DNA of 64,000 nt, from NCBI GenBank assembly GCA_902789725.1, contig CADAPC010000023.1:62001-126000 (forward strand). Reading direction: 5' to 3'. The notes below the pieces were generated by a model. The model was given only the letters and a program-made list of their open reading frames with translations. It did not search any database and was not told where the DNA came from. The DNA is from an uncultured Bacteroidales bacterium (GTDB lineage: Bacteria > Bacteroidota > Bacteroidia > Bacteroidales > Bacteroidaceae). The position numbers and the translations under genes were made by a program. Positions 54,771 to 62,842 of the stretch are shown one piece after another (positions within the stretch are counted from its first letter, which is position 1; every line of letters starts with the position of its first letter).

Positions 54771-55384
54771 TCAAGGTATAGCTTCACGCCATTGCTTGGC
54801 TGTTTGTCCGAACATGGCCACATTGAGCACGTCCGCCTCTTCCGCATAGATGATACTGGCCTGTGCTGTGGTCACCTCTTCGGGAATCAAATTCTGTTTG
54901 ATGGCATCCGTATGAATGCGGTAGTTGATTTTCGAGAGTTCACGCTTTGCCGTCCATCCGAGCAGCTTCTGCTCGTCTGTCTTCATGCGCTCGAACTCCT
55001 GAATCAAGTAGAGTTTGAACTGGGGTGATACCTATGTGGCAAACTCAAAGGCTATGTCCTTATGGGCATACGTACCACCGTAGCGGCCAGCCTTGGCAAT
55101 GATTCCGCGCGAATTGGTCTTCTCCACCCATTGCTTTACAGAGAGGATGAAACGATTCAGACCCGCTGCATTTTTAATTCCCCCGAATTCGGGGGAATAA
55201 AATTCGGATTATACATAGACTCCCAGATGCCGAGGAACTCGATGGTGTTCTTGTTACGGAGCCACTTTTCTATAAGTGCCAGCCCGTTTTCTATATTACG
55301 CACCATATCTGTGAGCGAGATGTAGTCGCGCTCATCGATACTTACGACGGTTATCTGTGTGTTCTGTACAGTTATCTTTGCCAT
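54771..55384 (-). pseudogene. KilA-N domain protein, broken by frameshift and nonsense
   Basis: The start at 55384 reads MAKITVQNTQITVVSIDERD, then YISLTDMVRNIENGLALIEK: a KilA-N DNA-binding domain of phage type. At a run of five C (about 55187, inside the palindrome ATTCCCCCGAATTCGGGGG) the frame is lost. A shift restores GIKNAAGLNRFILSVKQWVE, then KAGRYGGTYAHKDIAFEFAT, then TAG at about 55035 where relatives have Trp, then VSPQFKLYLIQEFERMKTDE to the stop at 54771. The C-terminus is also shorter than in relatives. Clearly a relic. Confidence 0.8.
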
Positions 55385-55416
55385 ATCTTAACGTCTGATT
55401 TACAAACTTTGCGGTG

Positions 55417-55424
55417 CAAAGTTA
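55417..55424 (-). promoter_or_regulatory. -7 box of the KilA-N relic
   Basis: Minus-strand TAACTTTG in the context GTTGTAACTTTGCACCG, identical to the block at 51634-51650. Confidence 0.55.
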
Positions 55425-55682
55425 CAACATTTCTTTCAATCATTAGCCAGAAAACACAGACTTTAACATGATTCGCCCTGTATTTTATAGAAGATGTGAC
55501 AATTAGCGGTATCTTAGTCCATCAATCCAAGTAGATGAAGGACATTAAGCGTCAATTCAATGAAGATGATGCCACCACGACCACCAGCTGCAAGGAGTAG
55601 GTTCTTCATCAGTTCCTTTTAGACATTCATGCTCTCACACAAGTATATGGGATTAGCTTTAGAAAGACCATAAAAGGCTTGC

Positions 55683-55822
55683 CTTGAAGTGGCAGACTCC
55701 AATCACGCAAAGTGGTGATGGGGTATTAGGCTTTTATCCTATTGTGCATTTGCAAATGACAGTAATACAATAATATACAACAATTATTATTTATTATAGG
55801 TACCGAATGATGCCACTTCAAG
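55683..55822. repeat. 140-bp segment bounded by a 12-bp inverted repeat
   Basis: CTTGAAGTGGCA (55683-55694) and TGCCACTTCAAG (55811-55822) are exact reverse complements. The inside is A/T-rich without an ORF. It could be a degenerate MITE. The rest of the ~480-bp gap from 55425 shows no gene. Confidence 0.55.
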
Positions 55823-55837
55823 TGTCTTCCAGAAACA

Positions 55838-55861
55838 GTGGGGACAGGTACCTGTCCCCAC
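55838..55861. repeat. 24-bp perfect palindrome (REP-like)
   Basis: The half-site is GTGGGGACAGGT, followed at once by its reverse complement. Dyads of this exact GGGGACAGGTACCTGTCCCC form are common bacterial REP elements, often linked to RAYT transposases, none of which is present here. Confidence 0.7.
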
Positions 55862-55904
55862 GGCTACCTTTGACGGCAATTATTATCCAATGTCATTTTA
55901 CTTT

Positions 55905-56707
55905 TCATTCAAATCTGATCATTTGAGCGAGTTGCAGGAAATAGTCATTTGACCAGATGCCCATTTCCTTGGGATTGCGGATAAATGGCAGGACGTCTGC
56001 CTTTACCTGATTGATATCTGCCGTGGCAAGACGTTCGTGATATCCTCATTATTGAATTCTATCGCTCGCTCATGAAGATGTGTGAAGTCAAGTGGGATGT
56101 TATGGCGGACGTACCACTCGAAGTCATACCAGTCACGACCCTTTACACGGTTCTTCCATGCTCGATAGACCAGAGCGTGCATCTTACCTGCAAAGAGGTC
56201 CGGCAGGGTGAAACAACGCGTCATGAACGACTCTGGCAGCAGGAGCAACTTCTGCTCAGTATTGAACTTCGTAGGCGGTTGGGTGTCAACCTCTATTTTG
56301 ATCTTGATCGATTTCTCGGTCTGGAAGGTAACATCAAACACATCAGTATTGTCCTTTAAGAAAGCGGATTCCACCTTTCCAAAGTTTTTTTTGTCCTTCT
56401 TTTTGATTTCAACATCACGACCGACAATGGCAAACTGGTCAATGATGGGTTGGAAGTACTGAGTGAAGTCAAATCTCTCGTTAGGTGTCAGGAGAGAGAA
56501 ATCCATATCCTCGGAAAATCGTTGCAATCCATGGAATATGCGTAAGCAGGTGCCGCCATAAAAGGTTGCCTCGTTAAAGAATCCGCCATTATAGAGTCCT
56601 GCCAGGATTATCTGCTGGTTGACCTCGAATGTGGCATTGCGTTTCTTCTGTTCTGTCGTCAAATCATAGGCAGACAGCATCTGGTTGAATATTTCGTTTG
56701 TACTCAT
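55905..56707 (-). pseudogene. abiEii: AbiEii-type nucleotidyltransferase toxin with frameshifted C-terminus
   Basis: The main frame (56003-56707, 234 residues) is an AbiEii/AbiGii nucleotidyltransferase: FYGGTCLRIFHGLQRFSEDM then DFSL is the catalytic motif, and FAGKMHALVYRAWKNRVKGR then DWYDFEW is the conserved second half. It ends abnormally at DITNVLPRQISIR. In another frame, from about 56027 to the stop at 55905-55907, the sequence continues ERLATADINQVKADVLPFIR, then NPKEMGIWSNDYFLQLAQMI, a typical AbiEii C-terminus. A small deletion or insertion near 56028-56040 separated them. AbiEii transfers nucleotides to tRNA acceptor ends in known systems; loss of the tail probably weakens it. It overlaps abiEi by 4 nt. 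Confidence 0.85.
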
Positions 56708-57330
56708 TTCCTAAGATATTTTATAAGGGTAGTAACCGACTTGGCCTTTTTGCCAGCCTGAGCGTAGTGCTCGAAGATTGTAACATCCATGTTTCTGAAG
56801 TCTTCAATATCCATGCGGATGTCCTCTTCGAGATAGATCTCTACATCCTTCAGATAACGAAGATTCACCTTGGGCGAGTTGGCTATCATGTCGCAAAGAG
56901 CCTTCTCAGGTGTTGCAATCAGAAAAGAATAGCTTTGTTTGTTGATGTATGTGATGCCAATAGAGAAAGCCTCACGTGCTATGCTCTGATATTCGAAGCG
57001 TCCGACGGGTGTTTCGAAGTTGCGGGAATGCTTTACGGTCATTGACTGTGTAGTAAATACAGCTTCGGGAATTAGTCCGTAATAACGCAGGGCCGTCTGC
57101 TTAGATACATACGAGGGGGCATAGAGATGGTTCGCTATCAACTCGGTTGACAGAGCCACTCGCGACACCTTCGGGCTGACTACATAAAGCCCTTTTTTAA
57201 GACGGATGATTTGACCAGCCGCTTCAAGATTACGCACCTTCTGATTTTCAGCTTTCATTTCAGGAAACAAGGATGCTACAGCCGATGTGCTGACAGGAAT
57301 ATTACCAATATGTTCTAAATCCGTAATCAT
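56704..57330 (-). CDS. abiEi: AbiEi-type antitoxin
   Basis: 208 residues, intact. The N-terminal winged helix (ENQKVRNLEAAGQIIRLKKG, then LYVVSPKVSR) and the C-terminal AbiEi domain (YAPSYVSKQTALRYYGLIPE; ATPEKALCDMIANSP) are both present. In type IV systems the antitoxin represses its own operon and counters AbiEii without binding it. The -7 box at 57335-57342 would start transcription at or next to the ATG, so the mRNA may be leaderless. Confidence 0.88.
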   Translation of the reverse strand: MITDLEHIGNIPVSTSAVASLFPEMKAENQKVRNLEAAGQIIRLKKGLYVVSPKVSRVALSTELIANHLYAPSYVSKQTALRYYGLIPEAVFTTQSMTVKHSRNFETPVGRFEYQSIAREAFSIGITYINKQSYSFLIATPEKALCDMIANSPKVNLRYLKDVEIYLEEDIRMDIEDFRNMDVTIFEHYAQAGKKAKSVTTLIKYLRK

Positions 57331-57334
57331 AATA

Positions 57335-57342
57335 CAAAGATA
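57335..57342 (-). promoter_or_regulatory. -7 box of abiE
   Basis: Minus-strand TATCTTTG, ending 4 bp before the abiEi ATG. Confidence 0.55.
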
Positions 57343-57420
57343 GCTATTTTTAGAATAACAAACTAATTATTCCTTGTTTTTTTATTCCTGTTTTAGCTTT
57401 TTTTAATACGGTTGACCTGA

Positions 57421-57452
57421 TTTGTTCATCTCAAATAATTGTCGTACCTTTG
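57421..57452 (+). promoter_or_regulatory. Consensus promoter with no ORF downstream
   Basis: TTTG (57421-57424), 20-bp spacer, TACCTTTG (57445-57452), one of the best -33/-7 pairs in the window. On this strand no protein gene follows before 61965. Confidence 0.75.
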
Positions 57453-57455
57453 CAG

Positions 57456-57640
57456 AGGTGTTCTATTGCTATGCAAAATATAGCAGTTCGCGGAATCAGA
57501 AACGGGTGGTGAGAGGTGCGCTATTATGCCCATCTTGCCTATCCGATTAACGAATTTTACTGGCTCCCAAGACCGTCTCGCGGGTTCTTGCTCTGGCAAG
57601 CGGCATAGCCGAGTCCGGATAAGAAACCTAACTACTTCTT
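57456..57640 (+). ncRNA. Candidate small RNA of unknown family
   Basis: Transcript expected from the promoter at 57421-57452. It contains a 5' hairpin TGCTAT/ATAGCA (about 57467-57485), a longer stem TATCCG/CGGATA (about 57540-57621) and an inner hairpin CTTGC-TCTG-GCAAG near 57587. No start/stop pair of useful length. The 3' end is uncertain; a 16-bp perfect hairpin lies at 57756-57819. Size and constitutive promoter would fit a housekeeping RNA such as 6S, but I see no decisive signature; tmRNA, RNase P and SRP RNA signatures are absent. Confidence 0.4.
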
Positions 57641-57755
57641 TATTCCACCCAAATTTGCTTTCAGCCTAAAACTGAACTTCCTCATTTTTCCCTTGATTGC
57701 CTTTTATTTACCCTAAAATCCGCAACTAATAGTCCCGTGGACTAAAAATAGGGGT

Positions 57756-57819
57756 AAAAATCTGCAAATATCCAATACTTATTTTGAGGGTAGTTGTCAC
57801 CTGATATTTGCAGATTTTT
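57756..57819. terminator. 16-bp perfect hairpin between candidate RNA and GH97 gene
   Basis: AAAAATCTGCAAATAT (57756-57771) and its exact reverse complement (57804-57819) with a 32-nt loop. The plus side ends in a T-run. It could end the candidate RNA or the GH29-GH97 transcript from the other side. Confidence 0.55.
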
Positions 57820-57931
57820 GTAGATGTTTGCATTGCGCCATTTTCATTATTTCATTTCTTTACATATTGCAAATAGAATAGAGAAAGTATAGTTCCAGTA
57901 CGGCTGAAACATACTCTATTGCTTACTGATA

Positions 57932-59791
57932 TTACATCACCATTAAAAAACCGCCACGTGCTCGGCAAGCAATGCAGACTTTGTCACCGCTCAGAGATGG
58001 GTGAGAAACTTTGATGTCGCGCTCTGCCTCGCCGTCGCTGAACAACAGAACCTTCTTGGGCTTGAGATTCAGCCGCTTCAGTGTGAAAGCAAGATTTATT
58101 TCTTCATCTGTGCCGTTAATTCCTGCAACGTACCAAGTTTTCCCTGAACGGCGAGCAACAACGGCACTCTTGCCTGGATAGCCTGCGAGGAGTTTGGTGT
58201 CGTCCCATGCGGCGGGCAGGTGTGAATAGACTTGTCTTGCCTCAAAAGGAAGGGACTCATAGCCTTCGGGGCGATCGGCCATGTGCTGAATGCCCGACTC
58301 GAAGAGCACAGGCAGAGCCAGTTCATGTGCATTGGTGGTGATGTGGGGGAACTGACTGTCGGTGAATGTGCCTGGCGTATAGTCCATCGGACCGATGACA
58401 TTGCGTGTATAGACAACGGTGGCATTGTGGGGTGGCGCCAAGGTGGTCATCAGCTCATAGTTGTTGTACCACTCTGCACCATAGATGCCCTCCATGCTCA
58501 CCATGTTGGGCCATGTGCGCTGCCATCCATTAGGTATGGTACAACCATGGAAATCGACCAGCAGATGGTGACGGGCAGCATCTTTGAGTATATCAATGTA
58601 ATAATTGACCATTGTATCGTTGTCGGGCGAGAAGAAGTCGACCTTAATGCCACTTGCTCCAATGCTTTCCAGCCATTGCATCTCGCGTTCACGTCTCTCT
58701 GCCGTATTCAGCCGGTCTTGTGGCTGTGGGGCGTGAGGCCCTACAAGCGATGTGCCGGAATTGTACCACAGGTTAATTTTGACTCCCTTTTGTTTGGCGT
58801 ATGCCATCACGTCGTTGATGTCACCTCCGTTGGTCATCTCAGACCATTCCCAATCAACGAGACAATAGGGCCATCCCATCTGTGCAGCCAAGTCGATGTA
58901 TTGTTTCACCAGCGCATAATCCTTGGAACCATGATTATATGCCCAATAGATCCAGGAACTGACACCGGGCTGAATCCAACTTGTGTCGGCAATCTGGCTT
59001 GGTGTAGCCAAATCGGTGACGAGAGTCGATTCGACCACATCTGCTAAAGAGCCAATAATGGCGAAACGCCAAGGTGACAAACCATCGCAGAAAGCAGACG
59101 GACCTACCAGTTGAACCTTGTATTGCTCGGAATTGTCGGCATTGACAAGATACGAGCCACTGTCGTTACTTCGAAGATCTGACTCCGCAATGAGCATAAA
59201 CAGCCCCTTTTGTGGCTCCACCAAGGCTGGATAACCCCATTGCCCATTGGTAACATCACGCAGATTTCTGTCTTTTACAGTCTTTCCTTCTGTGTCGTGT
59301 GGAAAAGGTTGTTCGTTGCCAAAGTCGTAAGGAGCTATCCATCTGTCCTTGCCACTTGCCACATAGAACGAGGTGCGGTCGTCTGTTACCTTCACGCCCT
59401 GTGAGATGCGATAGCGTACGGCGACGCCATCATTATAGAGTCTGACGATGGCCTCAAGGGGCATATTGTCTGCATTGCCATAAGTAAAAGTCTTTTCGTT
59501 TGCGCGGTTCGTGCAATGACTTCTCTTGCCTGTAATCATGGTATAGTCGGCCTTGACTGTCTTTACGGCTGTCGATTGTTTCAGCACCAGGCATGAATCA
59601 AGATTTCCCTGATCGGTTATCAAGCCGAGATGGATACGTGTCACCATCTGCTTACTTTTGTCGTATAACGTCACTGACTGCCCATTCACCTCAGCGCTCA
59701 ACTGATGGTTGGGTGATTCGAATTTGTCTTTTCCAAAGCTGTGTACACACAGTGATGTGAGGAAAAACGTGAAAAGAATAAAACGTTTCAT
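57932..59791 (-). CDS. GH97 glycoside hydrolase, probable alpha-galactosidase type
   Basis: 619 residues with signal peptide (to about 20). N-terminal beta-sandwich (to about 260), then a TIM barrel (WIQPGVSSWIYWAYNHGSKD onward). D385 in GIKVDFFSPD sits where the retaining GH97 enzymes have their nucleophile, and E440 in IYGAEWYNN is spaced like the acid/base of the retaining alpha-galactosidase BtGH97b; inverting SusB-type members use Glu instead. Likely a periplasmic alpha-galactosidase. It follows the GH29 gene closely on the same strand and is probably co-transcribed. Confidence 0.87.
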   Translation of the reverse strand: MKRFILFTFFLTSLCVHSFGKDKFESPNHQLSAEVNGQSVTLYDKSKQMVTRIHLGLITDQGNLDSCLVLKQSTAVKTVKADYTMITGKRSHCTNRANEKTFTYGNADNMPLEAIVRLYNDGVAVRYRISQGVKVTDDRTSFYVASGKDRWIAPYDFGNEQPFPHDTEGKTVKDRNLRDVTNGQWGYPALVEPQKGLFMLIAESDLRSNDSGSYLVNADNSEQYKVQLVGPSAFCDGLSPWRFAIIGSLADVVESTLVTDLATPSQIADTSWIQPGVSSWIYWAYNHGSKDYALVKQYIDLAAQMGWPYCLVDWEWSEMTNGGDINDVMAYAKQKGVKINLWYNSGTSLVGPHAPQPQDRLNTAERREREMQWLESIGASGIKVDFFSPDNDTMVNYYIDILKDAARHHLLVDFHGCTIPNGWQRTWPNMVSMEGIYGAEWYNNYELMTTLAPPHNATVVYTRNVIGPMDYTPGTFTDSQFPHITTNAHELALPVLFESGIQHMADRPEGYESLPFEARQVYSHLPAAWDDTKLLAGYPGKSAVVARRSGKTWYVAGINGTDEEINLAFTLKRLNLKPKKVLLFSDGEAERDIKVSHPSLSGDKVCIACRARGGFLMVM

Positions 59792-59804
59792 GATGATGTT
59801 TTAT

Positions 59805-61779
59805 TGAATGATGATTGCATCGATGGCAACCATTCCGTTTTTGTTCTTCAGTTGTATTTCGTGTTTGCCTTTGCGCAGCTTTTTCGAGGTGAAGACGACG
59901 GACTGATGCTTTACTTCCCACTGCTTGACAAAAGACACCTCCCCCACGTGTTTGCCATCGACACCTCCATGGTGCCCTGCCCCATTCCTTGCGGTGCGAT
60001 GATGCTGAATTTTCGGGCTTCAAGAGTTACGGTCCAAGTGTCACCTGCCTGGTTGCTGAAGGATAGGTCGTTGTTGAAATCGCCTTCATGGGTGTTGCAA
60101 CGGCGGTCCCATCCGAAAGTGCGCACACCTGGGTCGTCATCGTTAAACCATGCTTTATCGTGACTGATTCTTACCACTTTATATCCCATTGCCAGCTTCA
60201 TGTCTTGGATGCCTTCCGAACGCAAAGGCTCGCCCAGCTGAAGTGTCAATCCCTCTGCCGACTGGATGAAAGGAACGGCACGACCATTCTCCACCAATTT
60301 CACTTTTGTGATTATCCCTACAGAAGCAGATTGGCTGGAGAGTGCAGGCAGGACGATGGGATCGGATGAGGGATGCAGGATGACGGCATAGATATGACCG
60401 CCCTGACGAGTATAGATGACATCGTTATTACCCCATACATCGAATGGTCGTGCGCTGTAAATAGCCTCTTGGTTGATATCAATCCATCGACCGAAGTCCA
60501 GACATATCTGCCGTGCTTCATCGTCGATATTGCCACGCCCATGCTGTGTGATATTGAGGAGCAGGCAGCCATTACGCGACACATTCTGCATCAGACGGGT
60601 GATTATTTCCTCAGCGCTGCGATAACTGCCGCCTTTCTGATAATGCCAGTCCTGCAGGCTTACTTCTGTCTGGAAAGGAAAAGCCATGATGTCGTCTTCA
60701 GTGTAAAGCTCTGTGCTTTTTACCAATGAGCGATCCACGATGCCAACCATTTCGGGGTTACGCTGAAAACTGTTGTAGCGCCCACCGACACCCTTGAATG
60801 TTGCTACCACTTCCTTGCGCCCTTCTGTGCGTTTGTCTGCGATATTGTAGAAATTGGCGATAATCTGAGGCGTCAGTTTCCCAAGTCCCATATCTATGCC
60901 CATATCCACTTGCGAGTCGCCGGCATGGTCATCAAAGTAGATCATGTCGGGCTGGTATTTGCGTATTGCATCGTCCACACGCCACATGAATTGGTTGGCA
61001 AACGGACTCTCTAACGACTTGCGTCCGTCGTGATGAACAGGACCGTATAGGTCTTGCGGGTCCATCCCCTTCCACCATTTATCTGACCCATCAGCGTTGG
61101 GCTTGTAGCCATCAGCCTTTGTCAGCATGGCATCGTAGGGTACGCCTGCCTTGTCGCCCTGCTTATCGCTGGTGTATCTGACAGGCATGAACTGTCCCCA
61201 AGTGCGGGCAGGGGTGTTATGGAAACCTATCCCGAAAGGCATGTTGTGCTTTCTTGCTACCTTCTCCCAAATACCTACAATGTCCTGATGCGGACCGATA
61301 TTCACCGCATTCCAAGGCTGGTATTTGCTGTCCCAACAATCGAAGTTATCATGATGGTTGCCTAATGCCAAGAAGTAGCGTGCTCCCATCTTCTGGTAAA
61401 GCCGCATCAGGTCCTCAGGGTCCCAAAGGTCTATTGTCCAGTCACGACATAGTTCTTTGTAGCCATACTCCGAAGGATGGCCGAAATGCTCACGATGGAA
61501 CTTCGATTGGGGATGACCTTCCAAATACATACCACGCGAATACCAGTCACCATCCTCTGCCATCGATTGTGGGTCCCAGTGCGACCATGCACCCAGTTTT
61601 GCCTCTCGCCACCATGAAGGCGTGTTATATTGCCGGCTCAGATTGTCCCAGTCGGTGGTATAACGCCCTTGCTCTATGCTGAGGGGCGGAAGGTTCCATA
61701 TATCAATAGTATCCTGAGCCTTTGTCACCCCAATCGTTATTAACGCGGCGATGAGAGCCAATATTCTTTTTCTGTTCAT
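59805..61779 (-). pseudogene. GH29 alpha-L-fucosidase-like protein with frameshifted C-terminal end
   Basis: From the ATG at 61777-61779 (MNRKRILALIAALITIGVTK, signal peptide) the frame runs to 59911 (about 622 residues). The GH29 catalytic barrel is complete: GARYFLALGNHHDNFDCWDS, and predicted nucleophile D283 in DMIYFDDHAGD. Near 59980-60005 the frame leaves the protein-like track; another frame reads GVDGKHVGEVSFVKQWEVKH, then QSVVFTSKKLRKGKHEIQLK, then NKNGMVAIDAIIIQ and stops just before the GH97 gene, a typical end of a beta domain. The enzyme core may still work; the last ~55 residues are replaced by about 25 unrelated ones. Marked as pseudogene because of the shift. Confidence 0.78.
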
Positions 61780-61812
61780 ACGTGTGAAAGTAATGTGTTG
61801 CGATTTTGTCGG

Positions 61813-61820
61813 CAAAGGTA
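61813..61820 (-). promoter_or_regulatory. -7 box of the GH29-GH97 unit
   Basis: Minus-strand TACCTTTG; transcription would start about 30 nt before ATG 61779, which supports that start over the longer frame to 61839. Confidence 0.7.
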
Positions 61821-61928
61821 CAAAATAAACAGTTACCAATAGCTCAAAATATTATCCAATAATAGGACAATATTATGATAATCGGAATTTTATCCTATTA
61901 CTTCCGTTAAAGAATCTGATATTTTTTG

Positions 61929-61936
61929 TATTTTTG
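61929..61936 (+). promoter_or_regulatory. -7 box of the AraC-type regulator
   Basis: TATTTTTG fits TAnnTTTG, 28 bp before ATG 61965. It is divergent from the GH29 promoter, about 110 bp away. Confidence 0.6.
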
Positions 61937-61964
61937 CAGCCAGATTATCAAATATCATTATGCG

Positions 61965-62828
61965 ATGATACAGATACCGATAGAGTCAATGAACCTGATG
62001 ATGCTGAATGTAGGCTATGCCACGCATCATGCTGATTGGAACTGGCAGAAAGTGAGTTCTCCCTTCATCCGCATCTTTTATATAATGGAAGGAGAGGCTA
62101 TGCTTCATCTGCCGGATAAGGACGTTAGGTTAAAGCCAGGGTACATGTACATCATACCAGCTTTTGTCATTCATTCGTATGAGTGTCATGGGGTATTCAA
62201 ATTGTATTATATTCACATGTATGAAGGATTTAAGAACGAAGTGGGTATGCAGGAGACGTTTGAACTACCTACCGAGGTATGGGCAGGGAACAGCGTCAAA
62301 CGGTTGTTTGAATATGTGTCAACACAGCATCCCGACGCTATGCTTCCAGGGCCTGATCCGAAGAGCTACGATACGTCGGCACAGACTTCTGATTACGTGA
62401 AGCGGTACATGAACATGGCACTATGGGAGAAAATGGAGTTGAGAGGTGCCATGCTGATAATTATGTCGCACTTCATTCGGGAGGCGAAGCCCCGCATTTG
62501 GACATCCGATGAGCGCATGAAACGCGTACTGAAGCATATTCATGAACATATTGCAGATGAGATAGACTTGACAGAGCTGGCCGGTGTGGCAACCGTCACC
62601 AAGACCTACTTCATCCAGCTTTTCAAGCAGGAATTTGCGCAAACACCTGTTCAGTACATCAACCGTAAAAAGGTGGAACGCGCCCAATTGCTGCTCTTCA
62701 CCTCTGATTGTTCGGTGAAAGAGGTTGCCTACAAACTTGGATTTAGCGACCATAGTTATTTCATCCGTCTCTTCCGCAAGATGGCTGGAATCACTCCCCA
62801 GGAATATCGCAGACAACTTAAGTTATAA
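61965..62828 (+). CDS. AraC family transcriptional regulator of the glycan locus
   Basis: 287 residues from ATG 61965 (MIQIPIESMNLMMLNVGYAT); the frame opens at a TTG 13 codons earlier, which overlaps the promoter and is unlikely. An N-terminal cupin-like sensing domain (HLPDKDVRLKPGYMYIIPAF) and a C-terminal double helix-turn-helix (EIDLTELAGVATVTKTYFIQ, then LFKQEF; CSVKEVAYKLGFSDHSYFIR, then LFRKMAGITPQEYR). It diverges from GH29-GH97 and precedes GH115, so it probably controls both in response to a sugar. Confidence 0.88.
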   Translation: MIQIPIESMNLMMLNVGYATHHADWNWQKVSSPFIRIFYIMEGEAMLHLPDKDVRLKPGYMYIIPAFVIHSYECHGVFKLYYIHMYEGFKNEVGMQETFELPTEVWAGNSVKRLFEYVSTQHPDAMLPGPDPKSYDTSAQTSDYVKRYMNMALWEKMELRGAMLIIMSHFIREAKPRIWTSDERMKRVLKHIHEHIADEIDLTELAGVATVTKTYFIQLFKQEFAQTPVQYINRKKVERAQLLLFTSDCSVKEVAYKLGFSDHSYFIRLFRKMAGITPQEYRRQLKL

Positions 62829-62842
62829 TTCAACAACATAAT

